This document shows, one piece after another, positions 18,357 to 27,360 of a stretch of DNA of 64,000 nt. The DNA comes from Pleomorphomonas sp. (lineage in GTDB: Bacteria; Pseudomonadota; Alphaproteobacteria; Rhizobiales; Pleomorphomonadaceae), in NCBI GenBank assembly GCA_029976075.1, contig JARKNW010000032.1, forward strand, positions 28,746 to 92,745. Reading direction: 5' to 3'. Every line of letters begins with the position of its first letter. Within the stretch, counting starts at the first letter, position 1. Under the pieces are notes generated by a model. The model was not told the origin of the DNA. It was given only the letters and a program-made list of their open reading frames with translations, and searched no databases. The position numbers and the translations under genes were made by a program.

Positions 18357-19352
18357 TCAATAAGCGATTTCCACCTGCCGGCCTTCCTTCAGCGACCTCA
18401 CGGCGGCATCGGCCATGGCAAGCGCCTTGAGGCCGTCCTCGCCCGATGGCCGCATCGGCTTGCCCGCCTCGAGCGCCTTGATGAAGGTGGCGATCTCGTT
18501 GGCGTAGGCTTGCGTGTAGCGCGTCATGAAGAAGTTGAGCAGCGGCTCGCGACGATAGCCTTCGGCATCCGCCACCTCGACCGTGGTGGCGCGCAGGTTC
18601 TCGGCATGTACCATGCCCTTGGAACCGTGGACTTCGATGCGCTGGTCATAGCCGTAGGTGGCGCGACGCGAGTTGGAAATCTGGGCGATCTTGCCGGATT
18701 TCGTCGTCAGAATGACCGAGCCGCTGTCGATATCGCCGGCCTTGCCGATCTCCGGATCGACCAGGCTCGAGCCGACTGCGAACACCTTGACCGGATCTTC
18801 GCCGAGCAGGAAGGCGGCCATGTCGAAGTCGTGGATGGTCATGTCACGGAACATGCCGCCCGAGCGTGCCACGTAGGTGGCCGGCGGCGGGGAGGGATCG
18901 CGCGAGGTGATGGACACCATTTCCACCGTGCCGATCTGGCCGGCATCGATGCGGGCACGCGCTTCCATGAAGTTGGGATCGAAACGACGGTTGAAGCCGA
19001 TCATCAGCGCCGCCTTTTCCTTGGCGACGGTATCGAGGCAGCGGCGCACCCGATCCAGGTCGAGATCGATCGGCTTCTCACAGAAGATCGCCTTCTTGGC
19101 GCGTGCCGCCTGTTCGATCATGTCGGAGTGCATGTCGGTCGGCGTGGTGATCAGGACAGCGTCGATGTCCTTGGCATTCATGATCTCATCGATCGTGCGC
19201 ACTTCGGCGCCAGACGACCTCGATATGAAGGCGGCCGCTTCCGGCAGCGCGTCGGCGACGGCCACAAGCTTGGCGCCTGGGGTGGCGGCGACGGCGCCTG
19301 CATGAACCTTGCCGATGCGCCCGGCGCCCAGCAATCCGAATCTCAGTGTCAT
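18357..19352 (-). CDS. iolG: myo-inositol 2-dehydrogenase
   Basis: A 331-residue Gfo/Idh/MocA oxidoreductase that oxidises myo-inositol to scyllo-inosose with NAD, the first step of the pathway. The Rossmann motif is GLLGAGRIGKVHAGAV near the start. The catalytic triad is visible: Lys93 in CEKPIDLD, and Asp170 and His174 in GGMFRDMTIHDFDMA. The start at 19352 is set by the Rossmann fold; an in-frame extension to 19574 would run through the operator-like site and is unlikely. It is separate from the iolCDB-mmsA set, with its own control region. Confidence 0.95.
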   Translation of the reverse strand: MTLRFGLLGAGRIGKVHAGAVAATPGAKLVAVADALPEAAAFISRSSGAEVRTIDEIMNAKDIDAVLITTPTDMHSDMIEQAARAKKAIFCEKPIDLDLDRVRRCLDTVAKEKAALMIGFNRRFDPNFMEARARIDAGQIGTVEMVSITSRDPSPPPATYVARSGGMFRDMTIHDFDMAAFLLGEDPVKVFAVGSSLVDPEIGKAGDIDSGSVILTTKSGKIAQISNSRRATYGYDQRIEVHGSKGMVHAENLRATTVEVADAEGYRREPLLNFFMTRYTQAYANEIATFIKALEAGKPMRPSGEDGLKALAMADAAVRSLKEGRQVEIAY

Positions 19353-19558
19353 TGAGCTTTCTCCCTCGACTGTTTTCCGTGGGGGGTGTCGCGGACTTCC
19401 CCCGCCGGCCAAATTCCTCAGACCGTCGCCGCGCCTCAAATGGAGTACGATTTGCAATCTCTTTCGGGATTGTTCGTCCTGAGCCTGTTCCATCTCCGGC
19501 GCCACCGGTAATCGTGTCGGCGTCAGTTGGATGATATGGAACAGTCTTTTTTCGATAT

Positions 19559-19572
19559 GGAATTTAAGTTCC
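19559..19572. promoter_or_regulatory. IolR operator-like palindrome upstream of iolG
   Basis: GGAA-TTTAAG-TTCC, inside the wider dyad ATGGAA / TTCCAT. It matches the GGAA-N6-TTCC motif reported for rhizobial IolR. It lies about 207 bp upstream of iolG, in the 580-bp gap shared with the divergent RpiR gene at 19934, so it could serve either gene. Confidence 0.6.
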
Positions 19573-19933
19573 ATGTTGGCGGCCCGTCAAGACCTTCCTC
19601 GCCCGATAAGCGGGCGGACGCCCTTAAGGTCATTACCTTTTGGTCGAAGGCGTTGGCCCAAGAGAGCTGGGCTCTCGGATGCCGAAAGATATCAAGATTA
19701 GGTATAATCTAGTAATTACAATATGTTGAGTGATGGTTCCGTTCCTCGGTAGGACGTATGGCGGCGCTGCCTAGCCTGTAGTGATGGGGTGCCTGCTTCC
19801 CTCCTTATGGCTTACCCTATTGGGACTTGAACCAAGGTCTCGGTCGGAGCCGATTTTTATCGGGCAGGGTTGGTGTTGGCCGGAACAGTGGAATAGGGTT
19901 GAAACATCCAATTCGATTTCGAGTGAGGCTGGG
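19573..19933. other. Divergent control region between iolG and the second RpiR gene
   Basis: Non-coding. It is AT-rich around 19690-19730, where promoter elements for the rightward RpiR gene are likely. No gene or RNA motif is recognised. Confidence 0.45.
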
Positions 19934-20827
19934 ATGACGGACGAAAGCGAACCGATGGAATTTGATGATGTCGAGAGCGTTGGGACGCCGCCGCAAGAGT
20001 TCCGTGCCTTGCGCGACATTATCATCGAGCGTCGCGACAAGCTGCCGCGTCGGCTTGCGCAGGTCGCAGCCTATGCCGTTGAGGCACCGGACGAGATCGC
20101 ATTCGGAACGGTGGCGAGCATCGCTTCCGCTGCCAAGGTCCAGCCATCCACCCTTGTCCGTTTTGCCAAAGCGATGGGATATAAGGGGTTTTCTGAACTG
20201 CAGGTCGTCTTCCAGGAACGCTTGCGGGATCGTCCGTCCAACTACGATGAACGTCTCGATGCCTTCACGACCCATTCTTCAGGTCGGCCTGTCACTGCGG
20301 CCATGCTGGATGGATTCGGCAAGGCGGCGATCAGGTCGGTCGAGCGGGTATGTGAGCGTCTCGACCCTGCCGTGATGGATAAGGCGGCCCGAATTCTCGC
20401 CGACGCGGAGACCATTTATCTGCTCGCCCAGCGCCGGTCCTATCCGATCACCTCCTACATGGCTTATGCCTTTGGAAAGCTAGGGATTCGTACGGTATTG
20501 ATCGGGTCGCCGCTTGGCATCGATCGCGAAGTGCTCAACTTTGCCAGCCCCCGGGACGCTGCCTTCGCCATCAGTTTCACGCCCTATGCGTCCAGCACCG
20601 TCGATCATATGAGGCAGGTGTCGGTGCAAGGTGTGCCCCTCGTCGTCATCACCGACAGCCCTTTCAGCCCTCTTGTGCCGGAAAACGGTGCGTGGTTCGA
20701 GATCGTGGAGGCGGATTTCGAGGGATTCAGATCGCTTGCCGCCACCCTTACGGTCGCCATGGCGTTGACCGTATCTGTAGCCGACCTTCGTCGCGGTCAC
20801 GAGAAACAGAATTTACATACCGAATGA
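19934..20827 (+). CDS. RpiR-family regulator, second IolR-like paralogue
   Basis: A 297-residue protein closely related to the IolR at 17425-18288. The helix-turn-helix region has DEIAFGTVASIASAAKVQPS and the SIS domain has IYLLAQRRSYPITSYMAYAF and VVITDSPFSPLVPENGAWFE, matching the paralogue at many positions. The start ATG at 19934 (MTDESEPMEF) has GAGG upstream; a longer frame to 19781 is less likely. It is followed by iolE on the same strand after 281 bp. It is probably a phosphosugar-responsive regulator of inositol genes, but whether it repeats or opposes the first IolR cannot be told. Confidence 0.87.
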   Translation: MTDESEPMEFDDVESVGTPPQEFRALRDIIIERRDKLPRRLAQVAAYAVEAPDEIAFGTVASIASAAKVQPSTLVRFAKAMGYKGFSELQVVFQERLRDRPSNYDERLDAFTTHSSGRPVTAAMLDGFGKAAIRSVERVCERLDPAVMDKAARILADAETIYLLAQRRSYPITSYMAYAFGKLGIRTVLIGSPLGIDREVLNFASPRDAAFAISFTPYASSTVDHMRQVSVQGVPLVVITDSPFSPLVPENGAWFEIVEADFEGFRSLAATLTVAMALTVSVADLRRGHEKQNLHTE

Positions 20828-20970
20828 AATGAAATAAGGAATAATCAGATCGGAAATGATCGAGCCGATGGCTTGGTGAGGGGGCTTTGTATTCATTCTC
20901 CCCTCATATCCAGCTCCTGACTGACATTGTCCGAGGCGGTGGAAGATCATCCTTGGAGCAGGCCGAGGTC

Positions 20971-20984
20971 GGAATGCCTGTTCC
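20971..20984. promoter_or_regulatory. IolR operator-like site upstream of iolE
   Basis: GGAA-TGCCTG-TTCC, a full match to the GGAA-N6-TTCC motif. It is 125 bp upstream of iolE and downstream of the RpiR stop, which suggests that iolE has its own regulated promoter rather than depending on the regulator transcript. Confidence 0.6.
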
Positions 20985-21108
20985 ACGGTACTCCGGCTGA
21001 GGGGAGTGGTCTTCAAGTTCACCTCTGGTTCCATCCGACAAAGTGTTTGGCAAAGAAAAGCCCGGTTGGCCGAGGGCCAGTGCCGGTGCGGCTGTTGGGA
21101 GAGAAGAC

Positions 21109-21990
21109 ATGATTCGCATTGGCGCCAATCCAATCTGCTGGTCGAACGATGACCTCTGGGATATCGGTGGCAACATCTCAGTCGAGCAGTGCCTGACTGA
21201 AGCGCGTGACGCTGGCGTCCAAGGCATGGAAAAGGGTCACAAGCTGCCTGAGGACGGGCCTGCGCTGAAGAAACTGCTCGCTGACTACGGCATGGTCTTC
21301 GTATCCGGCTGGTACTCCACCTTCCTGCTCGAGCGCGACGCCGATGCCGAGTTTGCCGCTGCCCAGAATGATCTGAAGTGGCGCAAGGAAGCGGGCGCCG
21401 AAGTACTGGTCGTCTGCGAGTGCACCCGCACGGTGCATGGCACCAAGTCGGCGCCGCTCACGAGCCGCCCGGTTCTGACCGATGCCGAATGGGCTGTCTT
21501 CCTGCCGCGCATGACCCGCTTTGCCGAACTGGTGAAGGGATACGGCCTGCAAGTCGTCTACCATCATCATATGGGCACGGTCGTGCAGACGCCGGAAGAA
21601 GTCGATCGCTTCATGGCCGGCACGGGGCCGGCGGTCAAGCTTCTGCTCGATACCGGCCACATGACCTGGGGCGGTGGCGATGCCGTTGCGATGGCGCGCA
21701 AGTACGCAGACCGGATCGGTCACGTTCACACCAAGGACGTCCGCACGCCGATCGCCAAGAAGGCGCTGGCCGAAGGCTGGTCGTTCCTCGATGCCGTTCT
21801 GGAAGGCGTCTATACGGTGCCGGGTGATGGTTCGATCGACTTTACCGGGGTCTTCAAGGCGCTGCCGAACTATTCGGGTTGGGTCGTACTCGAGGCCGAG
21901 CAGGATCCGGAGAAGGCCAACCCGAAGAAGTACGTCAACATGGGCATCACCAACTTGAAACGTTTCCTGGCCGAGGCTGGACTTCGCTGA
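21109..21990 (+). CDS. iolE: myo-inosose-2 dehydratase
   Basis: A 293-residue TIM-barrel enzyme that dehydrates scyllo-inosose to the trihydroxycyclohexane dione used by IolD. Family motifs include IGANPICWSNDDLWDIGG at the N-terminus, VYHHHMGTVVQTPEEVDRFM (metal-binding region), LLDTGHMTWGG and GWVVLEAEQDPEKANP. The start at 21109 has GGGAGAGA upstream; a 22-residue extension is not conserved in character. iolE is detached from iolCDB here and faces the other way, with its own operator-like site and terminator. Confidence 0.95.
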   Translation: MIRIGANPICWSNDDLWDIGGNISVEQCLTEARDAGVQGMEKGHKLPEDGPALKKLLADYGMVFVSGWYSTFLLERDADAEFAAAQNDLKWRKEAGAEVLVVCECTRTVHGTKSAPLTSRPVLTDAEWAVFLPRMTRFAELVKGYGLQVVYHHHMGTVVQTPEEVDRFMAGTGPAVKLLLDTGHMTWGGGDAVAMARKYADRIGHVHTKDVRTPIAKKALAEGWSFLDAVLEGVYTVPGDGSIDFTGVFKALPNYSGWVVLEAEQDPEKANPKKYVNMGITNLKRFLAEAGLR

Positions 21991-22012
21991 GCTAGCATCC
22001 CTGCGCGGAGTT

Positions 22013-22048
22013 GCCCCCTGAAGCCTCGTCTTCAGGGGGCTTTTGTTT
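22013..22048 (+). terminator. Rho-independent terminator after iolE
   Basis: GCCCCCTGAAG and CTTCAGGGGGC form a perfect eleven-pair stem with a six-base loop, followed by TTTTGTTT. It lies 22 bp past the iolE stop. Confidence 0.9.
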
Positions 22049-22112
22049 GTCGCGTGGTCGCCGCAGACGGATGCAGCCACCAGCGCTGGCCAAGGACAGG
22101 TTGGGATTGCAT

Positions 22113-22144
22113 AACAAAAAGCCGGAGACGGTCGCCGTCTCCGG
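22113..22144 (-). terminator. Rho-independent terminator after the second Gfo/Idh gene
   Basis: CCGGAGACGG and CCGTCTCCGG form a ten-pair stem around TCG at 22122-22144. On the minus strand the stem is followed by a T-rich CTTTTTGTT. It faces the iolE terminator, giving clean separation of the convergent transcripts. Confidence 0.88.
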
Positions 22145-22198
22145 TTTGTGTCCTGTCAGGCGGGGTGTCGGGAGCGCCAGCGCGCTCCCGTCATGCGA

Positions 22199-23203
22199 TC
22201 AGCCGACGACCAATGCTTGTCTCATGGCGCAGGCGAGCTGTGTGGCTTCCCGAGCATCGGCAATGCTGCTCGGCGTCGGGCCACCGGTCTGTACGGCTTC
22301 AACGAAGGCGCGTGCCTCGTGGAGGAACGCGTCGCCAAACCGTTCGAAGAAGTCGACCTGGCCTTCGATCTGGCGGCAACCGTGGGTCTCCACCGCGATG
22401 GGGCGGCGGGGCACGCTGCGGCCAATGTCGAGACCGCCTTTGGTTCCGGAAATGCTCATCACCGCCTCATAGCCACGATGCGAGGTTCGGGATACCTGGA
22501 AGGTCGCGACCTGACCGCCCTTGAAGGTGACCGTGGCAAAGCCGTTGTCGACGTCACCACAGCCACCAAGCGCCGGATACATGATGCGAGTACCGGCAGC
22601 GCTCACCGACGAGACTTCGGCGCCATCGAGCATCCAGCGAACGAGATCGATGTCGTGAATGCAGCAGTCGAGGAAAATGCCGCCCGAGGTAGGCGCGAAA
22701 CGCACGAAGAAGCCATTGGGGTCCACGGGGTCTTCCGACCGGCACGTGATCGAGAACACGTCGCCGAGTTCGCCTGCGGCGATCAGACGCTTCGCTTCGG
22801 CGTAGGCGGGGTCGAACCGGCGCATGAAGCCGATCATCACGAGCTGGCCGGGGCGTTTGTTGGCAACCGCGATCACCTTGTCGCAGTCGGCCGTCTCAAG
22901 GGCGAGCGGCTTCTCGCAGAAGACGTGCTTGCCCGCCTCGAGAGCGATGATCACCTGATCCGCGTGCAGCGAAGTCGGAGTCACCAGCCATACCGCGTCG
23001 AGACCGGGATGGGCGAGGAGTTCCGGGAGCCCCGGATAGGTCTTGACGCCGGCCAGGGTTGCTTCGGCCCAGGCTCGCTCTTCGGCGATGGGGCTAGCCG
23101 CTGCGACGAGCGATGCGCCGGGAACGCGGAGAGCCAGGTTCTCGGCGTGGCGCCGGCCAAGCCGGCCGAGACCCACAATGCCAATACGGACGGGAGCGGA
23201 CAT
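22199..23203 (-). CDS. Gfo/Idh/MocA dehydrogenase, inositol type (second copy)
   Basis: A 334-residue NAD(P)-dependent oxidoreductase. The Rossmann motif is VGLGRLGRRHAENLA and the catalytic Lys98 lies in FCEKPLAL. The active-site region reads GGIFLDCCIHDIDLVRWML. It differs clearly from iolG and may oxidise another inositol isomer (scyllo- or D-chiro-inositol) or a related polyol. It lies 284 bp upstream of the ibpA end, inside the iol cluster. The ATG at 23203 is preferred over a GTG at 23212 because GAGG lies ten bases before it. The exact substrate is unknown. Confidence 0.85.
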   Translation of the reverse strand: MSAPVRIGIVGLGRLGRRHAENLALRVPGASLVAAASPIAEERAWAEATLAGVKTYPGLPELLAHPGLDAVWLVTPTSLHADQVIIALEAGKHVFCEKPLALETADCDKVIAVANKRPGQLVMIGFMRRFDPAYAEAKRLIAAGELGDVFSITCRSEDPVDPNGFFVRFAPTSGGIFLDCCIHDIDLVRWMLDGAEVSSVSAAGTRIMYPALGGCGDVDNGFATVTFKGGQVATFQVSRTSHRGYEAVMSISGTKGGLDIGRSVPRRPIAVETHGCRQIEGQVDFFERFGDAFLHEARAFVEAVQTGGPTPSSIADAREATQLACAMRQALVVG

Positions 23204-23212
23204 GGAAAGCAC

Positions 23213-23425
23213 ACCTCAATTGGGGCGCCTTGGTCGGCCTCCTGGCGGGCCGGCGCGTCAGGCGCAAACGGTTCGATCGCTTGAAACCAGGAAAAACGAT
23301 TCAATGCTTGTGCCGACAAATCGCCCCAACTTGCCTGCGGTTACCGTATGGGTGGTAGGCGGTTGAATGTTGGCTTCCTGTCGCGGGAAAGGGAGCGGGC
23401 ACAAACTGGTTGCATTCATGTGATT
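23213..23425. other. Upstream region of the second Gfo/Idh gene, no gene seen
   Basis: No coding frame with support. No full GGAA-N6-TTCC match was found here, unlike upstream of iolG and iolE. Confidence 0.4.
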
Positions 23426-23452
23426 GACGAGGCGGCTGGCTGCCGCCTCGTC
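23426..23452 (-). terminator. Strong hairpin after the inositol-binding protein gene
   Basis: GACGAGGCGGC and GCCGCCTCGTC pair perfectly over eleven bases around TGGCT. It is 36 bp past the ibpA stop. There is no good T-tract on the minus strand, so it may protect the mRNA 3' end as much as stop transcription. Confidence 0.6.
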
Positions 23453-23487
23453 GATGCTGCCTTATCTGCCTAGGGAGGTGGCAGCGA

Positions 23488-24453
23488 TCACTTGATCGAG
23501 GCGCGGAAGTCCATCAGCTTCTGGGCGTTTTCCTTGGTGATCAGGGTGGCGCCAGAGTCGATGCGCTTGTCGATGGTCTTGCCGGCGATCACCTCCAGAG
23601 CCTTCTCGACGCCAAGACGGCCCATGTCGTAGTTGCCCTGGGCAATCGAGCCATAGAGATCGCCAGCCAGGATGGCCTTGAGGTTGTCGCTGTTGGCGTC
23701 GACGCCGATGATCGGAACTTCCTTGCCGCTCTGCTTGAGGGCGCGGAGGGCACCGAGGGCTTCTTCGTCGTTGCCTGCGAACACGCCGGCGATGTCAGGC
23801 GTCGACTGCAGGACGTTCTGCGTCACAGTGTAGGCCTTCTCGCGATCCGAGTAGGCCGGCTGGCGCGAGGCGATCACGATGCCGGCGGCTTCCAGTACTT
23901 CCTTGGCACCGTCGCAACGCTGGGTCATGCTGGGGTTGCCCGGAGCGCCATCGAGCAGCAGCACCTTGTCACCCTTCTTCAGGACCTTGAGCAATGCCTC
24001 GCCACCCGCCTTGCCGGCAGCGATGTTGTCGGTGCCGATGAAGGACGCATAGTCGGTGAACTTGGCGGGCATGCCCGTGTCGACCAGCAGAACCGGGATA
24101 CCGGCCTTGCGGACCTTGCTGATGACGTTGACGGCGGTGTCGGGCTGCGACGGTGAGAAGATCAGGGCATCAGGCTTCTGGGCGAGAACATCCTGAACCA
24201 TGTTGATCTGCTGTTCGACGGCGTCTTCGGTCGGCGGTCCAAGCAGGATCAGGTCGACGTTGTTCTTGTCGGCGGCGGCCTGAGCACCGGCGGCGACGAT
24301 TTTCCAATACTGGCTCGACAGCGTCTTGAGGACGACGGCGATCTTCACCTTTTCAGCGGCGGCAGCGGGGCTGCTGAGGGTGGTGATTGCGGGCAGCGCT
24401 GCGACGGCAAAGGCGCCGGCCATCAGTGCAGCAACGAAAGTTCTCCGGTTCAT
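23488..24453 (-). CDS. ibpA: Periplasmic sugar-binding protein of CUT2 ABC importer, probably for inositol
   Basis: A 321-residue protein with a signal peptide of about 33 residues ending near SSPAAAAEKV. The mature part has the two-lobed ribose-binding fold (KIAVVLKTLSSQYWKIVAAG, ALIFSPSQPDTAVNVI, IGVDANSDNLKAILAGDLYG). It captures a sugar or cyclitol in the periplasm and passes it to the membrane permease. It is the last gene of a leftward operon, after the ATPase and permease, within the inositol cluster. The inositol assignment rests on context, as the fold alone also fits ribose or related sugars. Confidence 0.85.
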   Translation of the reverse strand: MNRRTFVAALMAGAFAVAALPAITTLSSPAAAAEKVKIAVVLKTLSSQYWKIVAAGAQAAADKNNVDLILLGPPTEDAVEQQINMVQDVLAQKPDALIFSPSQPDTAVNVISKVRKAGIPVLLVDTGMPAKFTDYASFIGTDNIAAGKAGGEALLKVLKKGDKVLLLDGAPGNPSMTQRCDGAKEVLEAAGIVIASRQPAYSDREKAYTVTQNVLQSTPDIAGVFAGNDEEALGALRALKQSGKEVPIIGVDANSDNLKAILAGDLYGSIAQGNYDMGRLGVEKALEVIAGKTIDKRIDSGATLITKENAQKLMDFRASIK

Positions 24454-24586
24454 GGTCTCACTCCCAATAAGTTAGTCGGTTACCGGTCTCGCGTTCTCCT
24501 CGTTACGAGACCGTGTTACGTCCGTTCCACCAATCGGAACCAAGCGTGGACGTAGGGCTGGTCGATCAGTCCGTAGAGGGCTCTCC

Positions 24587-25600
24587 TCAACGCCCGGACT
24601 TCAGGACATTCTGACGAAGAACGTCGACGGCCACGGCAACCACGATAACTGCGCCGATGGCGAAGGTCTGGAAGGCACTGTCGACATTCAGAAGATTGAG
24701 GCCGTTGCGCAGCACGGCGATCAAGAGCACGCCGATGATCGTGTTGGCGATCGAACCGACGCCGCCGAAGAAGCTGGCACCGCCGATGATGACCGCCGCG
24801 ATGGCGTCGGTCTCGTAATCGAGGCCGGCCAGCGGATAGACGGCATTGACGCGCCCGGCGAGAACAAGACCTGCGAGAGCCGCTGTAAAGCCCGAGATCG
24901 TGTAGACGAGGTTCAGGATACCATTGACCTTGATACCCGACAGGCGGGCCGCTTCCTTGTTGCCACCGACGGCATAGATGTAGCGGCCGGTCGAAGTGCG
25001 GGTCAGGAAGAAGTACATGCCGATGTAGAGGATGGCCACCAGGATGAAACTGACGGGAACCTGGCCGATCGAGTTGTTGCCGAGGTACTGGATTTCGTCA
25101 GGGAACATGCTGATCGGCGCGGCGGCAGTCACGAACAGCGCGATGCCGCGGGCCATCTTCTGCATGCCGAGCGTCGAGATGAACGGGTGCGGCAGGCGCA
25201 GCTTGGTGAGCAGCAGGCCGTTGGCAAGTCCGAGCAGAGCGCCTGATCCCAGGCACATGAGGATGGACGGGTAGGCCCCCCAGCCCCAATGGTCGGAGGC
25301 GATGCCCATCATCATGGTCGACAGAGCCAGGACCGATCCGACGGAGAGGTCGATGCCTGCCGTCAGGATGGCAAGGAACATGCCGATCGAGACGATGGCG
25401 CTGACCGCCGCCTGGGAGGCGACGTTCATCAGGTTGTCCATGGTCATGAAGCGAGGCGACAGCGCAGTCATGACGCCGCAGAGCAGCAGCAGGCTCAGCA
25501 ATACGCCGAGCTGATAGAGCTTCTCCGTCATGGCAGCGCTTTTGCCGGCCGCCTTCTCGGCTGGCAGCTTGCCGTTGTTGGTCAGGACCTCGTTGGACAT
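24587..25600 (-). CDS. iatP: CUT2 ABC importer permease, probably for inositol
   Basis: A 337-residue polytopic membrane protein of the RbsC family with about eight to ten membrane segments. The EAA-like region and the typical GIDLSVGSVLALSTMMMG and AAVIIGGASFFGGVGSIANT motifs are present. It forms the channel through the inner membrane. The ATG at 25600 is chosen over an adjoining TTG because GGGAGG lies about eight bases before it. It lies between the ATPase and binding-protein genes, with gaps of 66 and 133 bp. Confidence 0.88.
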   Translation of the reverse strand: MSNEVLTNNGKLPAEKAAGKSAAMTEKLYQLGVLLSLLLLCGVMTALSPRFMTMDNLMNVASQAAVSAIVSIGMFLAILTAGIDLSVGSVLALSTMMMGIASDHWGWGAYPSILMCLGSGALLGLANGLLLTKLRLPHPFISTLGMQKMARGIALFVTAAAPISMFPDEIQYLGNNSIGQVPVSFILVAILYIGMYFFLTRTSTGRYIYAVGGNKEAARLSGIKVNGILNLVYTISGFTAALAGLVLAGRVNAVYPLAGLDYETDAIAAVIIGGASFFGGVGSIANTIIGVLLIAVLRNGLNLLNVDSAFQTFAIGAVIVVAVAVDVLRQNVLKSGR

Positions 25601-25666
25601 CAAAAATTCCTCCCACGGAATACGGTTCGGCCAATGAGGCCGTAAGAGCTGGTCTGGTCGTGAGGA

Positions 25667-27178
25667 TCAGGACGCCTGCTTTAAGCCGGACGCGGCGTAC
25701 ATGATCCTTTCCTGCGTCGCTTCTTCCTGCGTCATCTCACCGGTGATTTCGCCCTCGTGCATGACGAGGATGCGATCGGCCATGCCCATCACCTCCTCCA
25801 TTTCGGAGCAGATGATGATGACGCCAGCGCCATTCGCGACCAGCTGATTGATGAGCTTGTAGACTTCGACTTTCGCGCCCACGTCGATGCCGCGTGTAGG
25901 CTCGTCGAAGATGAAGATCTTGGCGTTGGAAAGCAGCCACTTCGCAATGACCACCTTCTGCTGGTTGCCGCCCGACAACTTGCCGACCAGCATATCCATG
26001 CCGGAAGTCTTGAGGCGCATCTCGGCGCAGACCTTCCGGGCGGTATCCCTGAGTCGGGCAAGGCTCAGCCAGCCGGCCTTGCCGTACTTGTGCATCTTGA
26101 CGATTGTCGCGTTGAACGCGACGCTCTGGATCAGGATAAGACCCTGTTCCTTGCGGTTTTCGGTCAGGAACGCGATGCCGGCATCAATGGAGTCGAGCGG
26201 ATGGCGAATCTTCACCGGTTTGCCGAACACCTCGATGGTACCGGAGTCGTAAGGATCGGCGCCGGTGATGGCGCGAGCCGTTTCCGTCCGCCCTGCGCCG
26301 ACCAGGCCGGCAAATCCCAGCACCTCGCCAGCCTTCAGTTCGAAGGAAATATCGTGCAGCACGCCCTTGCGGTTCAGATTCTTGACCGACAGGACGACGT
26401 CGCCATGCGGGGCCCGTTCTTTCGGGTACTTGTTCTGAATGCTGCGGCCGACCATCAGCTGAATGATGTCGGCAACCGAGCGCTCCTTCATCACGAAGGA
26501 TTCAATGGTGCGCCCGTCGCGCATTACCGTCACGGTGTCACAGTTGTCTCGCACCTCGTCGAGCCGGTGAGAGATGAACAGAATGGCGACGCCGCGCGCC
26601 TTCATTTGAGCCATCACGCGGAAAAGGTCGTGCGCTTCCTTCTCGCTGAGGCTGGAGGTCGGTTCGTCCATGATGATCAGCTTGGCGTTCGACCAGACGG
26701 CGCGGCAGATTTCGACCATCTGCTGGTGGCCAACGCCGAGCGTGCCAAGCCTGGCGGTGGGCGACACGGCGAGCCCGAGGTCGGCAAGCAGTTCGGCCGC
26801 CTTGGCGTTCATCTGGGCGCGATCGAGAACATTGAGCGCCGGCGCAAGATACATCTCGCGTCCCAAGAAGATATTCTCGGCCACGCTGAGGTGCGGAATG
26901 AGGTTCAGTTCCTGATAGATGCAGCCGATGCCGATGCCCATCGCGCGGCGCGGATCGAGTGACGTGTAGGTCACGCCATCGAACTCGATGGTGCCACTGT
27001 CGGGGGTATGCGCCCCGGTGAGCATCTTGATCAACGTCGATTTGCCGGCGCCGTTCTCACCGCAGATGCCGTGAATTTCACCGGCTCGCGCTTCGATATC
27101 AACTCCATCCAGCGCGACGACGCCGGGAAACTTCTTGGTTAGGCCCTTGACTCTCAGCAGGATTCCATCGGCGACCAT
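25667..27178 (-). CDS. iatA: CUT2 ABC importer ATP-binding protein, probably for inositol
   Basis: A 503-residue protein with two ABC ATPase halves, as in RbsA. The first has a Walker A GENGAGKSTLIKMLTG and a Walker B region LIIMDEPTSSL. The second has an altered Walker A region (GLVGAGRTETARAI) and a complete LSGGNQQKVVIAKWLLS signature plus IFDEPTRGIDVGAK. Asymmetric halves of this type are normal for the family. The start ATG at 27178 has GAGG nearby and is preferred over a TTG at 27208. It is first in the operon, downstream of a full operator-like site. Confidence 0.9.
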   Translation of the reverse strand: MVADGILLRVKGLTKKFPGVVALDGVDIEARAGEIHGICGENGAGKSTLIKMLTGAHTPDSGTIEFDGVTYTSLDPRRAMGIGIGCIYQELNLIPHLSVAENIFLGREMYLAPALNVLDRAQMNAKAAELLADLGLAVSPTARLGTLGVGHQQMVEICRAVWSNAKLIIMDEPTSSLSEKEAHDLFRVMAQMKARGVAILFISHRLDEVRDNCDTVTVMRDGRTIESFVMKERSVADIIQLMVGRSIQNKYPKERAPHGDVVLSVKNLNRKGVLHDISFELKAGEVLGFAGLVGAGRTETARAITGADPYDSGTIEVFGKPVKIRHPLDSIDAGIAFLTENRKEQGLILIQSVAFNATIVKMHKYGKAGWLSLARLRDTARKVCAEMRLKTSGMDMLVGKLSGGNQQKVVIAKWLLSNAKIFIFDEPTRGIDVGAKVEVYKLINQLVANGAGVIIICSEMEEVMGMADRILVMHEGEITGEMTQEEATQERIMYAASGLKQAS

Positions 27179-27346
27179 TTCCGATTCCTCGATTGCGGTG
27201 CTGAGCAAAAGGTCGCCGCGCCGCCGGAAATCGGCTTCGCTGCCTGACCGTCCTCTCCCACCTCCAGCCGGTCGGCTCCCCGCGGACCGGCCTCCTCCCT
27301 TGCCTCATCCATTCAAGAATGAAGCGACTGTTTTTCCGCTTAGAAT

Positions 27347-27360
27347 GGAAGATTAGTTCC
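27347..27360. promoter_or_regulatory. IolR operator-like site upstream of the inositol ABC operon
   Basis: GGAA-GATTAG-TTCC, a full match to the motif seen upstream of iolG and iolE. It lies about 170 bp before the ATPase start. Confidence 0.6.

Noticed and set aside
24524..24540. GTTCC-N7-GGAAC inverted repeat between the inositol permease and binding-protein genes
   Set aside because: The order of half-sites is opposite to GGAA-N6-TTCC and it lies inside the operon, so I do not count it as an IolR site.
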